Of a stretch of 64,000 bases of DNA, positions 11,363 through 22,892 are shown piece after piece. Made by a program: the position numbers and the translations under genes. The notes below the pieces were generated by a model, which was given only the letters and a program-made list of their open reading frames with translations, was not told the DNA's origin and searched no databases. The stretch is from Talaromyces rugulosus (taxonomy: Eukaryota; Ascomycota; Eurotiomycetes; Eurotiales; Trichocomaceae), in contig NC_049564.1 of the NCBI RefSeq assembly GCF_013368755.1, positions 628,001 through 692,000 on the forward strand, in the 5' to 3' direction. The number at the start of each line of letters is the position of its first letter. The first letter of the stretch is position 1.

Positions 11363-11539
11363 GTTGAATGTAGATCAAGAAACTTCACATGCGCTAGTTA
11401 TATAATGACATAGGTTCGACCAGTCTATCCGGGTCGCATGAAATGGCTATATACTAGTTGACGTCTTCAAATTAGAGTCATGAAGAGCTTAGACAAGAAA
11501 GCCTAGGGTCAAAACAAGATTCATCCGGTAAGGAAAATG

Positions 11540-12863
11540 TTATCGTTGAACTTCTCGCACCGCAAACCCAATCATCTCGTTAGAAGGAACACTGCTTTCA
11601 TCAACAATTTTATCTGCAGTTTCTTTCCCAGCTCCAGGGACACGGTATTCCAATTTGTGGCCAGCCTGCGGTGTTGGTCCATTCGGCAAAGAGTATGGGA
11701 TCGGAAGATACTCAGGCATGAGACCAAGCTGGAAGAGAACGGTCAGTTGATCCCATGAAATATGCTCATGATAGAGTCTGTCGCCGCGGATATTCACAAT
11801 TGCCGTAAAGGGAATCCGTAGCTTTTTCCCAGTAGGTGGGATTCCAGGGATACTGATAAAACGCGACTGTCAATATCTGTATTCTCCCCTCTGTCAAAAA
11901 TAAATGTTGAGCAAGACTCACAGCCAATCAATCATCTTTTCGTGCGAAAAACTAAAGATGAACTCATCAACCACTCTATCGATACCTACTGTGCGGCTAA
12001 TAAGCTCTAAAGAAGTGTCGCTAGGATTGTTAAAGATGAAATGGTGTGCATAAAAGTGAGATAGCTTCTCCCGGCCAATACCGCCGGTTATAGTAGGGAT
12101 ATGGTTGACATATGGCTCTTGGACCATAGTCCCCATAGTTTTCTCGACGGAACGTGTTTCAAATTCAAATTTTGTGTGCTCGTCCCAAATTTCTTCCAAG
12201 TCAAACCACGGACCATCAAGTTGCTTTTTCAAAAACTCCAAACATCGAGTGTGTGCAATAGCTGCTGATGACGGCAGGAAGTCCTTATGTGAAGGCAGAA
12301 TGAACGACGTCGACTTGGCCTCTGGATATCGATAGATTATCTCAGCTTCACCCGTGGACTTTGTTCCACCCTCAGCCAAGTGGTAGACATGTGGTTTTTT
12401 GGACACTTGTGGTAAAGCGCCATATGAGACAACGGCTGTAATTTCCTCGTTTTCGTCGATCCCTTGGGTCAAATCAGGAACTAACGAGGGTGAGTAAACT
12501 GTTATCTTTTTGTTAGTTAGGGAACATAGCCTTAGAACTGTCAAACGAGCAACAATTACCGATAATCCCGTAACTAGCTTTCTTACTGCATCTTTCATGA
12601 TTTTCCAGTGCATCTAGAGCTTGACGAAGCTCTTCCTTGATCGTCGTATGGCCTTCCGATACTTCCAATTGGGCAATAACATAGCTTTCTTCTGCCCATT
12701 TTCGAAGTGGCTCAGGATCCAAAGTCTCTTTGATATTTAGCTGATCGTGTTTTGCTGCGGATCGAATGATCAAAAGTCCCGGTCCATGGCCCTGGCGTGA
12801 CAGTGGCGCCTGGATTGTCAGGTTAGAGGTAAGCTTAAACTGTTTCGCATTAGAGAGCGACAT
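11540..12863 (-). CDS. Dienelactone-hydrolase-like / NTF2(SnoaL)-like fusion protein
   Basis: Exons 12863-12560, 12498-11922 and 11852-11540 (introns 12559-12499 and 11921-11853), 397 residues. The N-terminal half has an alpha/beta-hydrolase-like layout (TIQAPLSRQGHGPGLLIIR, a short VYSPS strand, HKDFL). The C-terminal half (from about residue 215) is an NTF2/SnoaL-like domain: IWDEHTKFEFETRSVEKTM, YVNHIPTITGGIGREKLSHF, INIRGDRLYHEHISWDQ-type segments. The nucleophile motif expected for dienelactone hydrolases (Gly-x-Cys-x-Gly-Gly) is absent, so hydrolysis is doubtful and the NTF2-like pocket may be the active or binding part. Relatives with the same fusion occur in many fungi. The start at MSLSN (12863) is preferred over a Met four codons upstream. 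Confidence 0.85.
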
Positions 12864-13316
12864 GATTTCAATCAATTCGGTTTTTAACGATTCTCAATAT
12901 ACACGAGAACTCAATAGCTCGATGTGCAGGATCCTGGGGTATTTTAAGCGGGCGGGAGTGCTCGGACCGAACATCAAATTAGATAACAATTATTTCATTG
13001 ATAATTAATGCCCGACGTATATGCGGGGTGGGCTTCAAATTTTAATTTTGGCTGATGTTACATTCGAGATGTGTCGGTCAGTTAACTTTATTGCATGTTC
13101 TACTTTGATGAAAAGAGTGGCATTGTTCATTGCTTAAATAATTGAGTTAGTGCCGCTATAAATTGCTATTTGTCCTCGATCAAATCATTCATAGAAAGTA
13201 GTAGCTATTTCATGTTCAGTTTTCCATCGACTGAACTCCCGACTTCAGTAAACATAGAATATGCCGCTTTTGTGGGTGGAACGAACAGGCATATAATCAA
13301 TTGATATGTATCAAAG
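12864..13316. other. Promoter of DLH/NTF2 gene and 3' end of pectate lyase gene
   Basis: A 453 bp AT-rich spacer. It contains a small dyad TCGGACCGA at 12962-12970, 100 bp upstream of the DLH/NTF2 start, and one exact ATCAATTGAT palindrome at 13296-13305 just beyond the pectate lyase stop. No coding sequence is supported. Confidence 0.4.
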
Positions 13317-14530
13317 TTAGAACGACAATGTCTGCCCAGCAGTTCCGACGACACCGTCTTTGACACTTGACGACCCGAGAAGATCGTAGCTATAATCGAC
13401 TGAGGTGAGAGTTCCTGCTAGGGCCTCATTGCTGCCATCTCCAAAGTCGTTGTCGTTAGCCACCGCATAGCCGTCGTCAGTCGAATACAGTGGCTTGTCA
13501 CTGTCCACGAACACATTCGACTCCACCAGAACCTGGGCTCCATCGCGAGTATTTATGCCGTCATTTACACTCTCAAAATAGCTATTATAGATATGGCCAG
13601 TGCCAAACCGAATAGACGGAGCGCGTGAGTTGATGTTGGACCAGTAGTTGTTATTCTGGGTAACTCGCAAATGCCCAGTGTCTTCATCCCCGTTATTATC
13701 GGAATGTCCGACAAGGGAGGCTTTCCAATGATCATGAATGTAGCTATTGGATACCGTGACAAAATCGGCAGCGTGAGTGAGCTAGGGGGCCATTTGTTAG
13801 TTCTCCCAGCACCTGGTTACAAGAACGGGGGAATTGATTCATACGTCAATAAGACCATCATAATAGTCTTTGTCATGGTCCGTGTCAGAAGAAACATCGA
13901 CATGGTCGATCCAAACGTTGTTAGAATACTCTAGAAGAATCAATCAGGTTGGCAAAGACAATAGGCTGGGAGGTACGCGACTTACGGACACCAATAGCAT
14001 CTCCGTTATCGGCAAGAACTTTCGAGACACCAATATTGCGGATTATAACATTGGATGCTTCTTTAACTAGCCTATCGAAATTCTGTCAGCGGATTTTCAC
14101 TCGCCATATACGCTCCAGATGTAAATAGTTAGAAGTAATACATACAATCCAAAATTGACGAGCTGGGCGCTTGAATCTTCCCCAATGACACTAGTATTGT
14201 TGCCAATTTTGATCTGATCCGCAGTTTCGGTAATTGTTCCAGAAACAATGACAACTTTGCTATCGTCGCCAGAAACTGCTGTTTCCAAGGCAGCAAAGCT
14301 AGAGACAGTGGTCGTCGTGCCACCTGAGCCTCCAGTTGTGCCTCCATTTAAGCTTGCAAAGCCAGTGGCGGCCTTTAAGATCAATTAACATGGTTTGTTT
14401 AACTGGATACTGTAGAACTCACATCATCCAAAGAGGCCCGCTTAACTAGGGATCGGGCATTCCTGTTGGCAGTTGGAACAGCCAAAGCCGATCCACAGGT
14501 TAAAGCAAATGTTATAAGAGAACTCTTCAT
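13317..14530 (-). CDS. Secreted pectate lyase, family PL1
   Basis: Five exons: 14530-14423, 14372-14146, 14071-13986, 13930-13845 and 13781-13317, totalling 323 residues. The N-terminus is a signal peptide (MKSSLITFALTCGSALA) followed by a probable Kex2 site KR near residue 31. The beta-helix enzyme shows the PL1 calcium-site region (WIDHVDVSSDTDHDKDYYDG), the VTVSNSYIHDHWKASLVGHS block, and the catalytic-arginine region INSRAPSIRFG. It cleaves de-esterified homogalacturonan by calcium-dependent beta-elimination outside the cell. Every junction restores conserved PL1 text, so the gene appears intact. The neighbouring sugar transporter on the opposite strand suggests a pectin-use pair. Regulation by a sugar-responsive factor is plausible but was not seen. 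Confidence 0.95.
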
Positions 14531-16390
14531 CGTTTTCTTCTTTGGTGTACCTTTTGGGTTTATATTTTTCATCCAATGTTTTCTTGAGAATGTTCAAGTA
14601 TGTACCAAAAGGGTTTCAAATCAAAGGGCGGTAGAGGGCAGCTTTATACAACTTTCGTTTCTTTCCGACGACTATAACAACACATGTGTGTCTCACAATG
14701 TTTCCCGTACATAGTTAGATGTTGCCTTAGAAAAGCCTAAGTTATATTGGTGGTCACAATTTATTCGAGGAAAATCATCGTATCACCAGTGTTTTGATAT
14801 CCACTAATCAAAAGAAAGACTTCGTTTGTATCCATATTATCCACACGTCAACCGAGGTATCAATTACGAGATTGCTGCAGATCTATGACGCGGCGTGGCT
14901 CTTTTGATGCTACAGAATGTTCGACCAGGGAGAAATATAAAACCAATTAGTAGTAAGGAGGAAACTCTTCAAATGTCATTTGTGGAAATTAAAGTAGCAA
15001 AGCGGAGAGGAGATTCTTGGCAACGTCGCGTATCTTGGCACGTTTCAAAAAGACATTCGTTATTATTCCATGTTTTCATGTCATACACCTCTTGGCGCGT
15101 ATATAGGTTAAGTCCGATACTCCCCATCAGACTGAAAAATCTTGGCATATTTATTTGGTGGGATGTATGCTGTTATGTTCAGAATAATTGTTTTTGAAAT
15201 AAATGGCACATGATTAAAGTACGTAGCTAAAATTTACACACATGTAACTTATCAATGTAAAAATCCACTAAGTTACTTCTAGGAGATGGTAAGGTTTCCA
15301 CACGACAAAGCGTCCACGTTGAGACCAACCATTATATTTCTTAAAATACGTGTTTGCCAAGATTTTTATATTTTTAGAGGATCTGCTGCGTGCAAATGTT
15401 AAATTTACCTCGAGTCCTGTTCCAGTCTCTGGATAAGCTTAATTACACGCTAACTATATGTAGGACTGCAATATATAGGACAAGTGTGAGGGTCACGCAA
15501 TCATACACATGTAACAAGCGCACATGTGTCATTGGAGGGGAATTTCTAATATGCATGTAGACTAGCTCATAGTAAATATGTAACATTAAAGCTCCAGCCT
15601 TGACTAATTTATTCCGTTAGAAAGCAACATCAATTTGAAATGTGACATCTAGAAACTCTCGAGATATAAACGGCCATTAATCCACACGAAATTTCCTAGC
15701 ACGCAACAACCACTCTCCAGATTCTCAATGCTATGAAACCAAGTATTTGAGTCACCGGAAAAATGGTACATTGCACCAACAGGTTTAAAAATGGTACGTA
15801 TCTATGTGCTAAGCTACCCTGTAAGCACCCTTACTGAACTGATCTGGCCGATCGGAGTAACTCCGAGATTTCCGGCAACGCGGGGAGGAGATTTCGGCAA
15901 CGAACATTGATCGGCATGCACTCGACCAGTCTCCACATGCTGTATGCGCCATTATGCATTCTTTCCGGGTACTTATTTACCCAGTGCGCACCGGATTTAA
16001 GAAAAGTGTTGGCCTAAATTCACAGTGGCTGACACTAAGGCAGACCAACATTCAATAATACATCCACCTGATCGGCATGCTTTTACCACATTCTGATCAA
16101 TCTGAAGATATCCGGATTATGGCGCCCCGTAGACTAGAGTCGGATACTACGTGCCATGAATATACGACATAAGTAAGATAAGGCCTGAACATGTCGTTCG
16201 TCTTAATACCCCATTTTTGTGCTCTTGCTTAATTGTATGTGGTTATCAACATAAACTCCCGCGATGTTTTCCACACAGAAATCCCAACCATAATTCCAGA
16301 TGTCCACTTTATCAGCGCATTTTCCCCCATTCCCAATGAAATAAACTCCAAAATCGAAGCAACACCAACAAAAAATCGCGAAGGAAAGAC
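14531..16390. other. Large divergent promoter region, no gene seen
   Basis: About 1.86 kb separates the pectate lyase and sugar transporter starts. The sequence is AT-rich with scattered short ORFs that resemble nothing. Repeated ACACATGT-like words occur around 14680, 15240 and 15500. Between 15835 and 15905 the base composition changes to a GC-rich patch with several CGG/CCG triplets. The length suggests complex control of the two genes. Confidence 0.45.
15852..15866. promoter_or_regulatory. Perfect dyad TCGGAGT-A-ACTCCGA upstream of sugar transporter
   Basis: Seven-base inverted arms with one central base give a CGG N7 CCG core, about 525 bp upstream of the transporter ATG. A further TTTCCGGC and CGCGG follow within 25 bp. 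A candidate zinc-cluster factor site by symmetry; the factor is unknown. Confidence 0.42.
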
Positions 16391-18390
16391 ATGTTCTATA
16401 CAGGGGCCACCTGGCTCCGGGGCACGCCCCTAATATCAGCCATCACGTCCGTGTGTGCTTCATCCTTTCTCCTCTTCGGTTACGATAATGGCGTCATGTC
16501 CGGTGTTGTCATTTCGTCCTACTGGCTTGATGCAATGGGCAACCCATCGACGATAATAGTATCGACCATAACAGCGTTATACGATGTTGGAGCAGTGTTT
16601 GGAGCCGTCGCCGCCGCTTTCACTACAGAACAACTAGGTAGAAAGCGATCGTTATTACTGGGAAGTTTTATAGTCGTGATAGGGTCGATCCTCATGGGAA
16701 CCTGCGTTGAAAGGATTCAGATGATGGTTGGTAGGATTGTAACAGGCGTCGGTCAGTCTATCGCTTGTTTCATCTTTTAGTGATTGGTTTTCTTCTGACT
16801 TCCCCAGGAATCGGATATTTAATGTCAACTGCCCCGGTCTATCAATCAGAAATCTGTCAACCGTCGCAGCGTGGTTGGCAGATCTGTATTCAGGTCTCCA
16901 TGATGCTTTTTGGGCTTATGATATCATACTTTATGAATTACGGACTGTACTTTCACCCAGGAGACATTCAATGGCGCTTCCCTCTCCTTTTCCAGATTCT
17001 CTTTGCGATCTACATAATAGTCGTCACTACATTTTTACCGGAATCACCCAGGTGGCTTATGTGGCATCGCCCGTCCAACAACGAAGGACCAGAGGTTCTC
17101 TCGCGGCTGCGGAATCGTCCAATGGACGATTCCATGGTTGTCGAAGAGAAGACCGGAATCTTAGAAGCAATCCGCATAGAGTCCCAGGAAGAAGGCACCT
17201 GGATGGACTTGTTCCGCGATGGGGGCACAAAGGCAGACAAGCGCTTTTATCTTGCCTTGGGCATTCAATTCATGCAGCAATTGAGCGGTATTAACATCGT
17301 CACGTATTATGCGCCGACTCTATTTACTGAAAGCTTGGGCATGACACAAGAGCGCTCCCTACTGATGGGAAGCTTTCTGCAAGTGTGGTATCTTTTGGCT
17401 TCATTCCTGACTGTAAGTCTCTACGAACATTGAAGTGCGTATTCGGAGGTCAATCCACTAATTTCATTTAGTGGTACATAATAGATATCGTCGGCCGCCG
17501 ACGATTGTTTATTACAATGGCACTGGGAATGTGCATTGTGTTGATCCTTGAAGGTGCCTGCGTGGCAATCAACAATTGGGCTTCAAACATCGCGGCCGTA
17601 GTTTTTGTCTTTGCCTTTGAGTCTTGTTTTACATGGGGTACGTTAAAATTTTTCTTTTCTTTTTTTATTGGCCGTATGCCCTCAGGCAGGTCACGTACGT
17701 ATGGTCATATTATAAAGATGCCGCGCAACACTCAATCTGGCTGCCTTACACAACTCATCCAGATTTTCTTTTCAAGTTTGAGACTAAATCAATTATTATT
17801 ACTATTAGGTTGGATGGCAACCGTTTGGCTATACTCGCCGGAGGTTCTTCCTCTGAAAATCAGAGCCAAGGGAGCTGCGTTGGCTGCAGCTGCAGACTTT
17901 GTGGGAAATTTCCTCGTAAGATTGATTATTCTTCTTATATTGATAGTTTTTCTTCTTCTGCAGCTAACAAAACTGCAAGGTGGTCGAAATAACACCCCCG
18001 GCACTGCAAAATATCGGTTACAAAACCTACATCATCTTTGCCATATTCAATCTGGTAAATGCTTTGATCGTCTTCCTTTTCTATCCGGAAACCATGGGCC
18101 TGCCACTGGAATCAGTCGATTTGATTTTTATTCACCCAGATGAGGATACTGATTTATCATCTTCGAAGAATAAATCATTCTACCAGCAACTGCAGTGGTG
18201 GGTTGTTCCGAAATCGTGGGAGATGGTTAGATCGCAGAAGATTACAGGCAATTCACGGCTTATCAGGGAGGATTTCGTTGACGACAATGGTAATGAGAGG
18301 ATCTCAGCGAACAATTCTGGTGATGCTGAAGGCAAAATATCGAATACACAAAGGGATGATGATGTGGCAAGGTTTGATCATATCGCTTAG
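16391..18390 (+). CDS. MFS sugar transporter (hexose/sugar-acid type)
   Basis: Exons 16391-16751, 16808-17412, 17472-17637, 17809-17915 and 17980-18390, 549 residues. Sugar-porter signatures in order: FGYDNGVMSGVV in TM1, EQLGRKRSLLLG after TM2, VGRIVTGVGIGYLMSTAPVY across the first junction, PESPRWLMWHRP before the central loop, QQLSGINIVTYYAPTLF, DIVGRRRLF, YSPEVLPLKIRAKGAA and FYPETMGLPLE. Twelve helices are expected in the plasma membrane. The third intron (171 nt) is long for the window but no conserved residues are missing around it. Beside a pectate lyase, a role in uptake of pectin-derived sugars is a reasonable guess, but substrate class cannot be read from the motifs. Confidence 0.92.
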
Positions 18391-18695
18391 CGAAAGAGAT
18401 TCTTTCTCTGTTCACATCAACTAAAGAGTATAGAATTAGACCTAACGCCTGTTATTATTACACCCTTAAATTTCAACATTTGAAGGCCTTTCTATAGTAT
18501 AAAACTTTGATGTATCAGTTAATTTCCAAGACTTAAAATTGAATGCCTGTATGGAGGCCGTTTTGACTAGCCATAGCCCTAATGCTCTAGTAAAAAGTTT
18601 CAAATGTTCCGAGGCAGAATAACTCGACAGAGTATCCCCCAGGCTCGCTCCCACAGTACATGTAGAATAGCTAAACACAGCGATCATCTCAACAA

Positions 18696-19160
18696 TCATC
18701 TTCCCACAATAGACATGTCTCCTTCAGACCAAATAAATTTGATTGTCCACTTTTTAACCTTCCACAACCCATCTCCCTTGTCTTTTTCCAGATCAACATA
18801 ATAGAGACCGCCCGTCAACAGCTGCTGTCCTTCGGGGTTGTGCCCTTCGCCAGGCCGATAATGCTGCGCTAGTGTGTATGAGGTAAGGCTAGCCTTGTCT
18901 GAACCATCCTTCAGATCAATTCGAATATTGGTAGTGAAATGTGTGGTGTCTAAGGCACCAATTCTTTTGAACACGGCTTCGGTGATGTTGTCGAATCCGA
19001 GCGTAACTGTATCGCCAACCGCTATGGAAACATCAGGGTCCTCGGCAAGCCAGGCAGATTTAAACATGGGCAAATCATTGGTGTCGAGGCCGAGAAGACA
19101 TCGGTATAGAGTGTCGGAGATAGCTTCGCGAGGCGTAAGAGATGAGAGGCTGATAGACAT
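18696..19160 (-). CDS. NTF2/SnoaL-like domain protein
   Basis: A single-exon frame of 154 residues starting MSISLSSLTPREAISDTLYR. It has the layout of SnoaL-like proteins: an N-terminal helix, LGLDTNDLPMFKSAWLAEDP, a DNITEAVFKRIGALDTTHF helix region, then strands rich in alternating residues ending WKVKKWTIKFIWSEGD. This family includes small cone-shaped isomerases, cyclases, dehydratases and ligand-binding proteins in fungal metabolism. An open frame extends 35 codons upstream, but the Met at 19160 gives the usual length and leaves a plausible leader. Convergent with the sugar transporter. The reaction is unknown. Confidence 0.75.
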   Translation of the reverse strand: MSISLSSLTPREAISDTLYRCLLGLDTNDLPMFKSAWLAEDPDVSIAVGDTVTLGFDNITEAVFKRIGALDTTHFTTNIRIDLKDGSDKASLTSYTLAQHYRPGEGHNPEGQQLLTGGLYYVDLEKDKGDGLWKVKKWTIKFIWSEGDMSIVGR

Positions 19161-20350
19161 TTTGTCGATGATTTTCCAAGTCAATTTCAAGGACCTGTGT
19201 TGTAAAAGTTCGATTAATACTGGTGATCTTGTAAAATTGTATGTTGAAGTACGTGTTAATGTCAATTTTATACTAGCCCCAAAGTCCGGCGTATCTCCGT
19301 ACTAACGGCAAATGTTGCAAACTCCGAATTGTAAGGCGCCCAATATCATTGAATGTTACAGTGCTTTCAGTTATTGTCTCGCGAGAGTCAGTTTATGAGA
19401 TAGCCAAATTTTGATACATAGCAATCCTTTTTATTGCTGTGACTTCTACGTGTTGATATTGGTAGAAAGTCTTAGCACTTCAAAGTTATAGACTACATGT
19501 AGAGTTCCGATTGCACATGATATCAATTGATATATTCTAAACCTACAGAAAACTCATATCTACAACTTTGAATATACATGTTAGCGTCAAGTGATAGTAT
19601 CATTCTTCTTTAGTGTTTATATATATATTCCAGACTTAATTTATCCTAACCCATCCAGTAACCCTAGACCAACAAACAGAAACGAATGGCAAACAAATAT
19701 TTAATCTACCATTAAATAAAATCAGATAAATGCACTACCCGGGGTTTAGAATAGCGTACTTAACACTACCAAGAAATATGTTGTATAGTTCCCCAAAGAG
19801 GAAATTTCGGCTGCGCCTCTTCTCAGTGCTATTTCTCGGAACCTTTTTTTGTACCTTTCTTTCTTCCTTTAATATATTGAGCATAGCTACGCTTAAAAGA
19901 AGGCAAAAAGTACTGGATAATAAGGACTGATTAAATAACCGAAGGCTTTTTGGTTAGCAGTTAACATGCTGAGAAAAGGTTGCAAGATGATATTGGGCCC
20001 GGACGTCCACTCCACTATCATTAAAGACTACAAGATGCTGGCATTTAATTCAACTGTAATAATATACACAGTTTCTTCTAAATATTTAGAACATGCCTAC
20101 GTCAACTAGTGCTTAACAAAGTTCAGTCCATATAAATAAGTTTTAATTTAGCTTATCTAGCAGATATATACTATATGCGTCATTTACATCGTACTCCAAG
20201 CATTTGACCAGTCCCTCCACGCCGCAACCAAGCCAACATTGAAACAAATAAAAAAAAGCAATATAAAAATAACTCCGCCCGCAGTATCTAACGATAAATG
20301 TACAACCAAACTACATGCCTCCAGGAAAAAGAAGAAACACCTTAAAGACG
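19161..20350. other. AT-rich intergenic region, no gene seen
   Basis: Upstream of the NTF2-like gene and downstream of the protease-like gene. Very AT-rich, with one exact ATCAATTGAT at 19522-19531 inside TATCAATTGATA. Short open frames at 19730-19930 and 20239-20511 have biased composition and no family resemblance. Confidence 0.45.
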
Positions 20351-22508
20351 TTATGAAGAAAATGAACTTTCCGATGTACAGTCTGAGCTATCCGTCGATG
20401 TATCAGTTGATGCCGACGGTCCAACCACAATCTCACCAGGCCAAGTTCGTGTTCGTTGATTGGCTTCAGTTTCACTTGCATGTGTGTTTTCTGCTGCCTC
20501 GTCGGCAGTGAGGAAATGATTTTTGGCGATAGAGGGTGGCCGGGAATTCGCCTGTGGCGAAACCAATTCTTCTTCGTCAAAACTGCCGTCAGATGATACA
20601 GATGTGCGTGCTGCTGATGAAAAAGAGACGATGCTGGACCCTGCCGCCGAAATAGCGCTCCGCCGCACATTTTGTTTAAGTCCGGGAGTCATAGGTTGAT
20701 CTGTAGTACCAGGCATGGAGCCTGGTAATTCGTGAATCATGGCCATTGCTGGTAATTCAGATGGTTGTACATGGTCACCCCCCAATTCAGCGCGGCCTTT
20801 GTACCTCCAGTTTTTCCAGCGTCGAGGCGCCAGGCTCCGGTCTTGGTTGACAGATATCTCCTCCTTGGAATCCTTTGGCTTTGGCCCCCGCCGGCTGACA
20901 CTAAGTTGATACCCTTGGTGGAAAAAGAACCACCAGATGATGAAAATAATAAAAGCAAAGCCAGCCACGGAGCCGATTACTATGCCGGCTATCGTACCTC
21001 GTGAGAACTTTTGTGAATTCCATCCGGGATATACGCTGTTGAGCGGAGGGTCAATGCTAACGATGTTGGTATTGGTCATAATGGAGGAGTTGAAAGAAGC
21101 CTGATAGACCGAAAAGTTTTGGCGTTCATAGTCAACAACGAGATAAGCTTCTTGGAAAAAGACACGCCCTATGCGATACTCGTTGCTATTTGGAGCCCGC
21201 TTAATGGGAAAATAAGGCAAAGTCGCCGAAGTGGTCTCGTTGGGGTTGAAGTTTGGATATGGATAGCTGATGTTGTGATCAAATGCGGAGAACGGAAGGG
21301 TGATGCTGACGCTAGTCGAATAGTCCGAAGTGCCGCTGAGGGTAAATGTGAATGAGATATTGGAGGAGGAAAGGTCTTCATAGCCTCCAGTGGGATATGT
21401 ATACAGCTCAAGGGTTTCATTATAGGTGAGGTTTAGCGCTTGACTAAACATATCACATGTATATTCGGGTAACCAAATGTAAGAGGTAGAAGAGTCGAGA
21501 GTGAAGTATGAATCAATGAGAGTTTCAATAAGCGTTGTAGAATCATCGTCCGCGTCCACAGAAAGCACTTCGATCGAGGACAGCAAGGCAACGGGGAGTC
21601 CCTGATACGAGAGGTTGAAACTAACGTTATTTGGCTCATATCGAAGTTCATCGACACCGCCTATGGTGAGCGAGGCCGGGGCTCCTTTCAGCCCTATGAG
21701 AATACCAGTTAGCATAACGAACGAGGCATTTACAGACTCAAGAAGCAAGACTAACGGTAGTAAGCGCCCGCGGTATATCCGTAGGAACAGCTTGGGGCGG
21801 CAGAACGATTATCCCAAATACTCTCCATAAAGGTGGGTAAATCCCAAACGTTCGTGTCGGATCTGTATACACTAAGACCGATGTAGCCAATCCAATTATC
21901 AGTGCTGTTGAATGTGCCTACTGCAGAAGGTACATTGCTAGACGCCGCTCTGGAATTGTCTGGATCATTCTCCGGGTCCAAGTTAAAGGTAATGTAATCG
22001 GTTCCATAGGTTGCATTAAGGCCATCAACTCCGACGCCATTGTAGGTTGCTTCTCGAGTAATGTCGGATACCCAGGTGGTCGAATTGCTGGGCATAAAGA
22101 CGCCTCCGCGTGAAGATGAGCAGATTGTAGACGAGACATTCACGCATCCGCCCTCGTAATTGACAGCGAGAATATCGACTCCGGCGGTATTGGGAAGAAC
22201 GGCGAAAACCTGGGGGCTGTCGCCTACAGCGATATATACTCTAGAATGGCGGAAGTGGTAAGTCAAGAGACGGAGAGGAAAGCGACTGGCGAGAACTTAC
22301 GTTCCCCATTGTCCGTCATCACCGTACCTAAAAGGAAACAGTTAATTCATGCGCAAAAGAACAAGTCGAGACGACAAACATACCAGCTTGTACTAGCCAC
22401 CATTGAGATTGGCTCAACGGTGGCGCTACTGGCCATGACATGGACGCATGCGAACAGCAGTAACAACAGACATGCGAGTCGCATCGTCTGTGGGCCCCTG
22501 CAACCCAT
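20351..22508 (-). CDS. Membrane-anchored aspartic-protease-like protein, catalytic site altered
   Basis: Four exons: 22508-22384, 22327-22301 (27 nt), 22240-21756 and 21693-20351, 659 residues. The N-terminus is a signal peptide (RLACLLLLLFACVHVMA). The extracellular part matches a pepsin-like A1 fold: YGDDGQWGTVYIAVGDSPQV, the first active-site position reading NTAG at residues 68-71 instead of Asp-Thr-Gly, many N-glycosylation sequons, and the second position LDSSTSYIWLP with Asp279. A TM helix follows (about 446-470, GIVIGSVAGFAFIIFIIWWF), then a roughly 190-residue Ser/Glu-rich cytosolic tail. With one catalytic Asp lost it is probably not an active protease and may be a surface receptor or binding protein. 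A second in-frame Met at 22484 is an alternative start. Confidence 0.85.
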
Positions 22509-22856
22509 CGTTGAGGGCATCCATGACCTGTTGCGACACCAACGAGAAAGAAATTGGGAGACGAATCGTCTCGCGCTGAGGTGGTGAATGACGCGCGAGT
22601 AGAAAACAGGGCGTGGTTGGTTCTAAGCGACCGATGGGATGAGGTCGTATTCAGGCCGGGGAGAGAGCAGAGAGAGGAGAGTCGGACGGAGAGCGGCAAT
22701 TACTAAGTAGAGGCTCCACGGGGCGGTGGTGATCACTCCCGCTATACCGCATTGCGCCTATTAGTCCGGCATCTGTTTCACGTTCATAGAGATCCTTATC
22801 GATAGCGTGGCTGTGCATTAGTACTTGCTAAGAGTGATTGTTAGTTGTTGGAATTA

Positions 22857-22892
<36 letters not shown>

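Noticed and set aside
14895..15197. 100-codon plus-strand frame between pectate lyase and transporter
   Set aside because: No family features; composition like the surrounding non-coding DNA.
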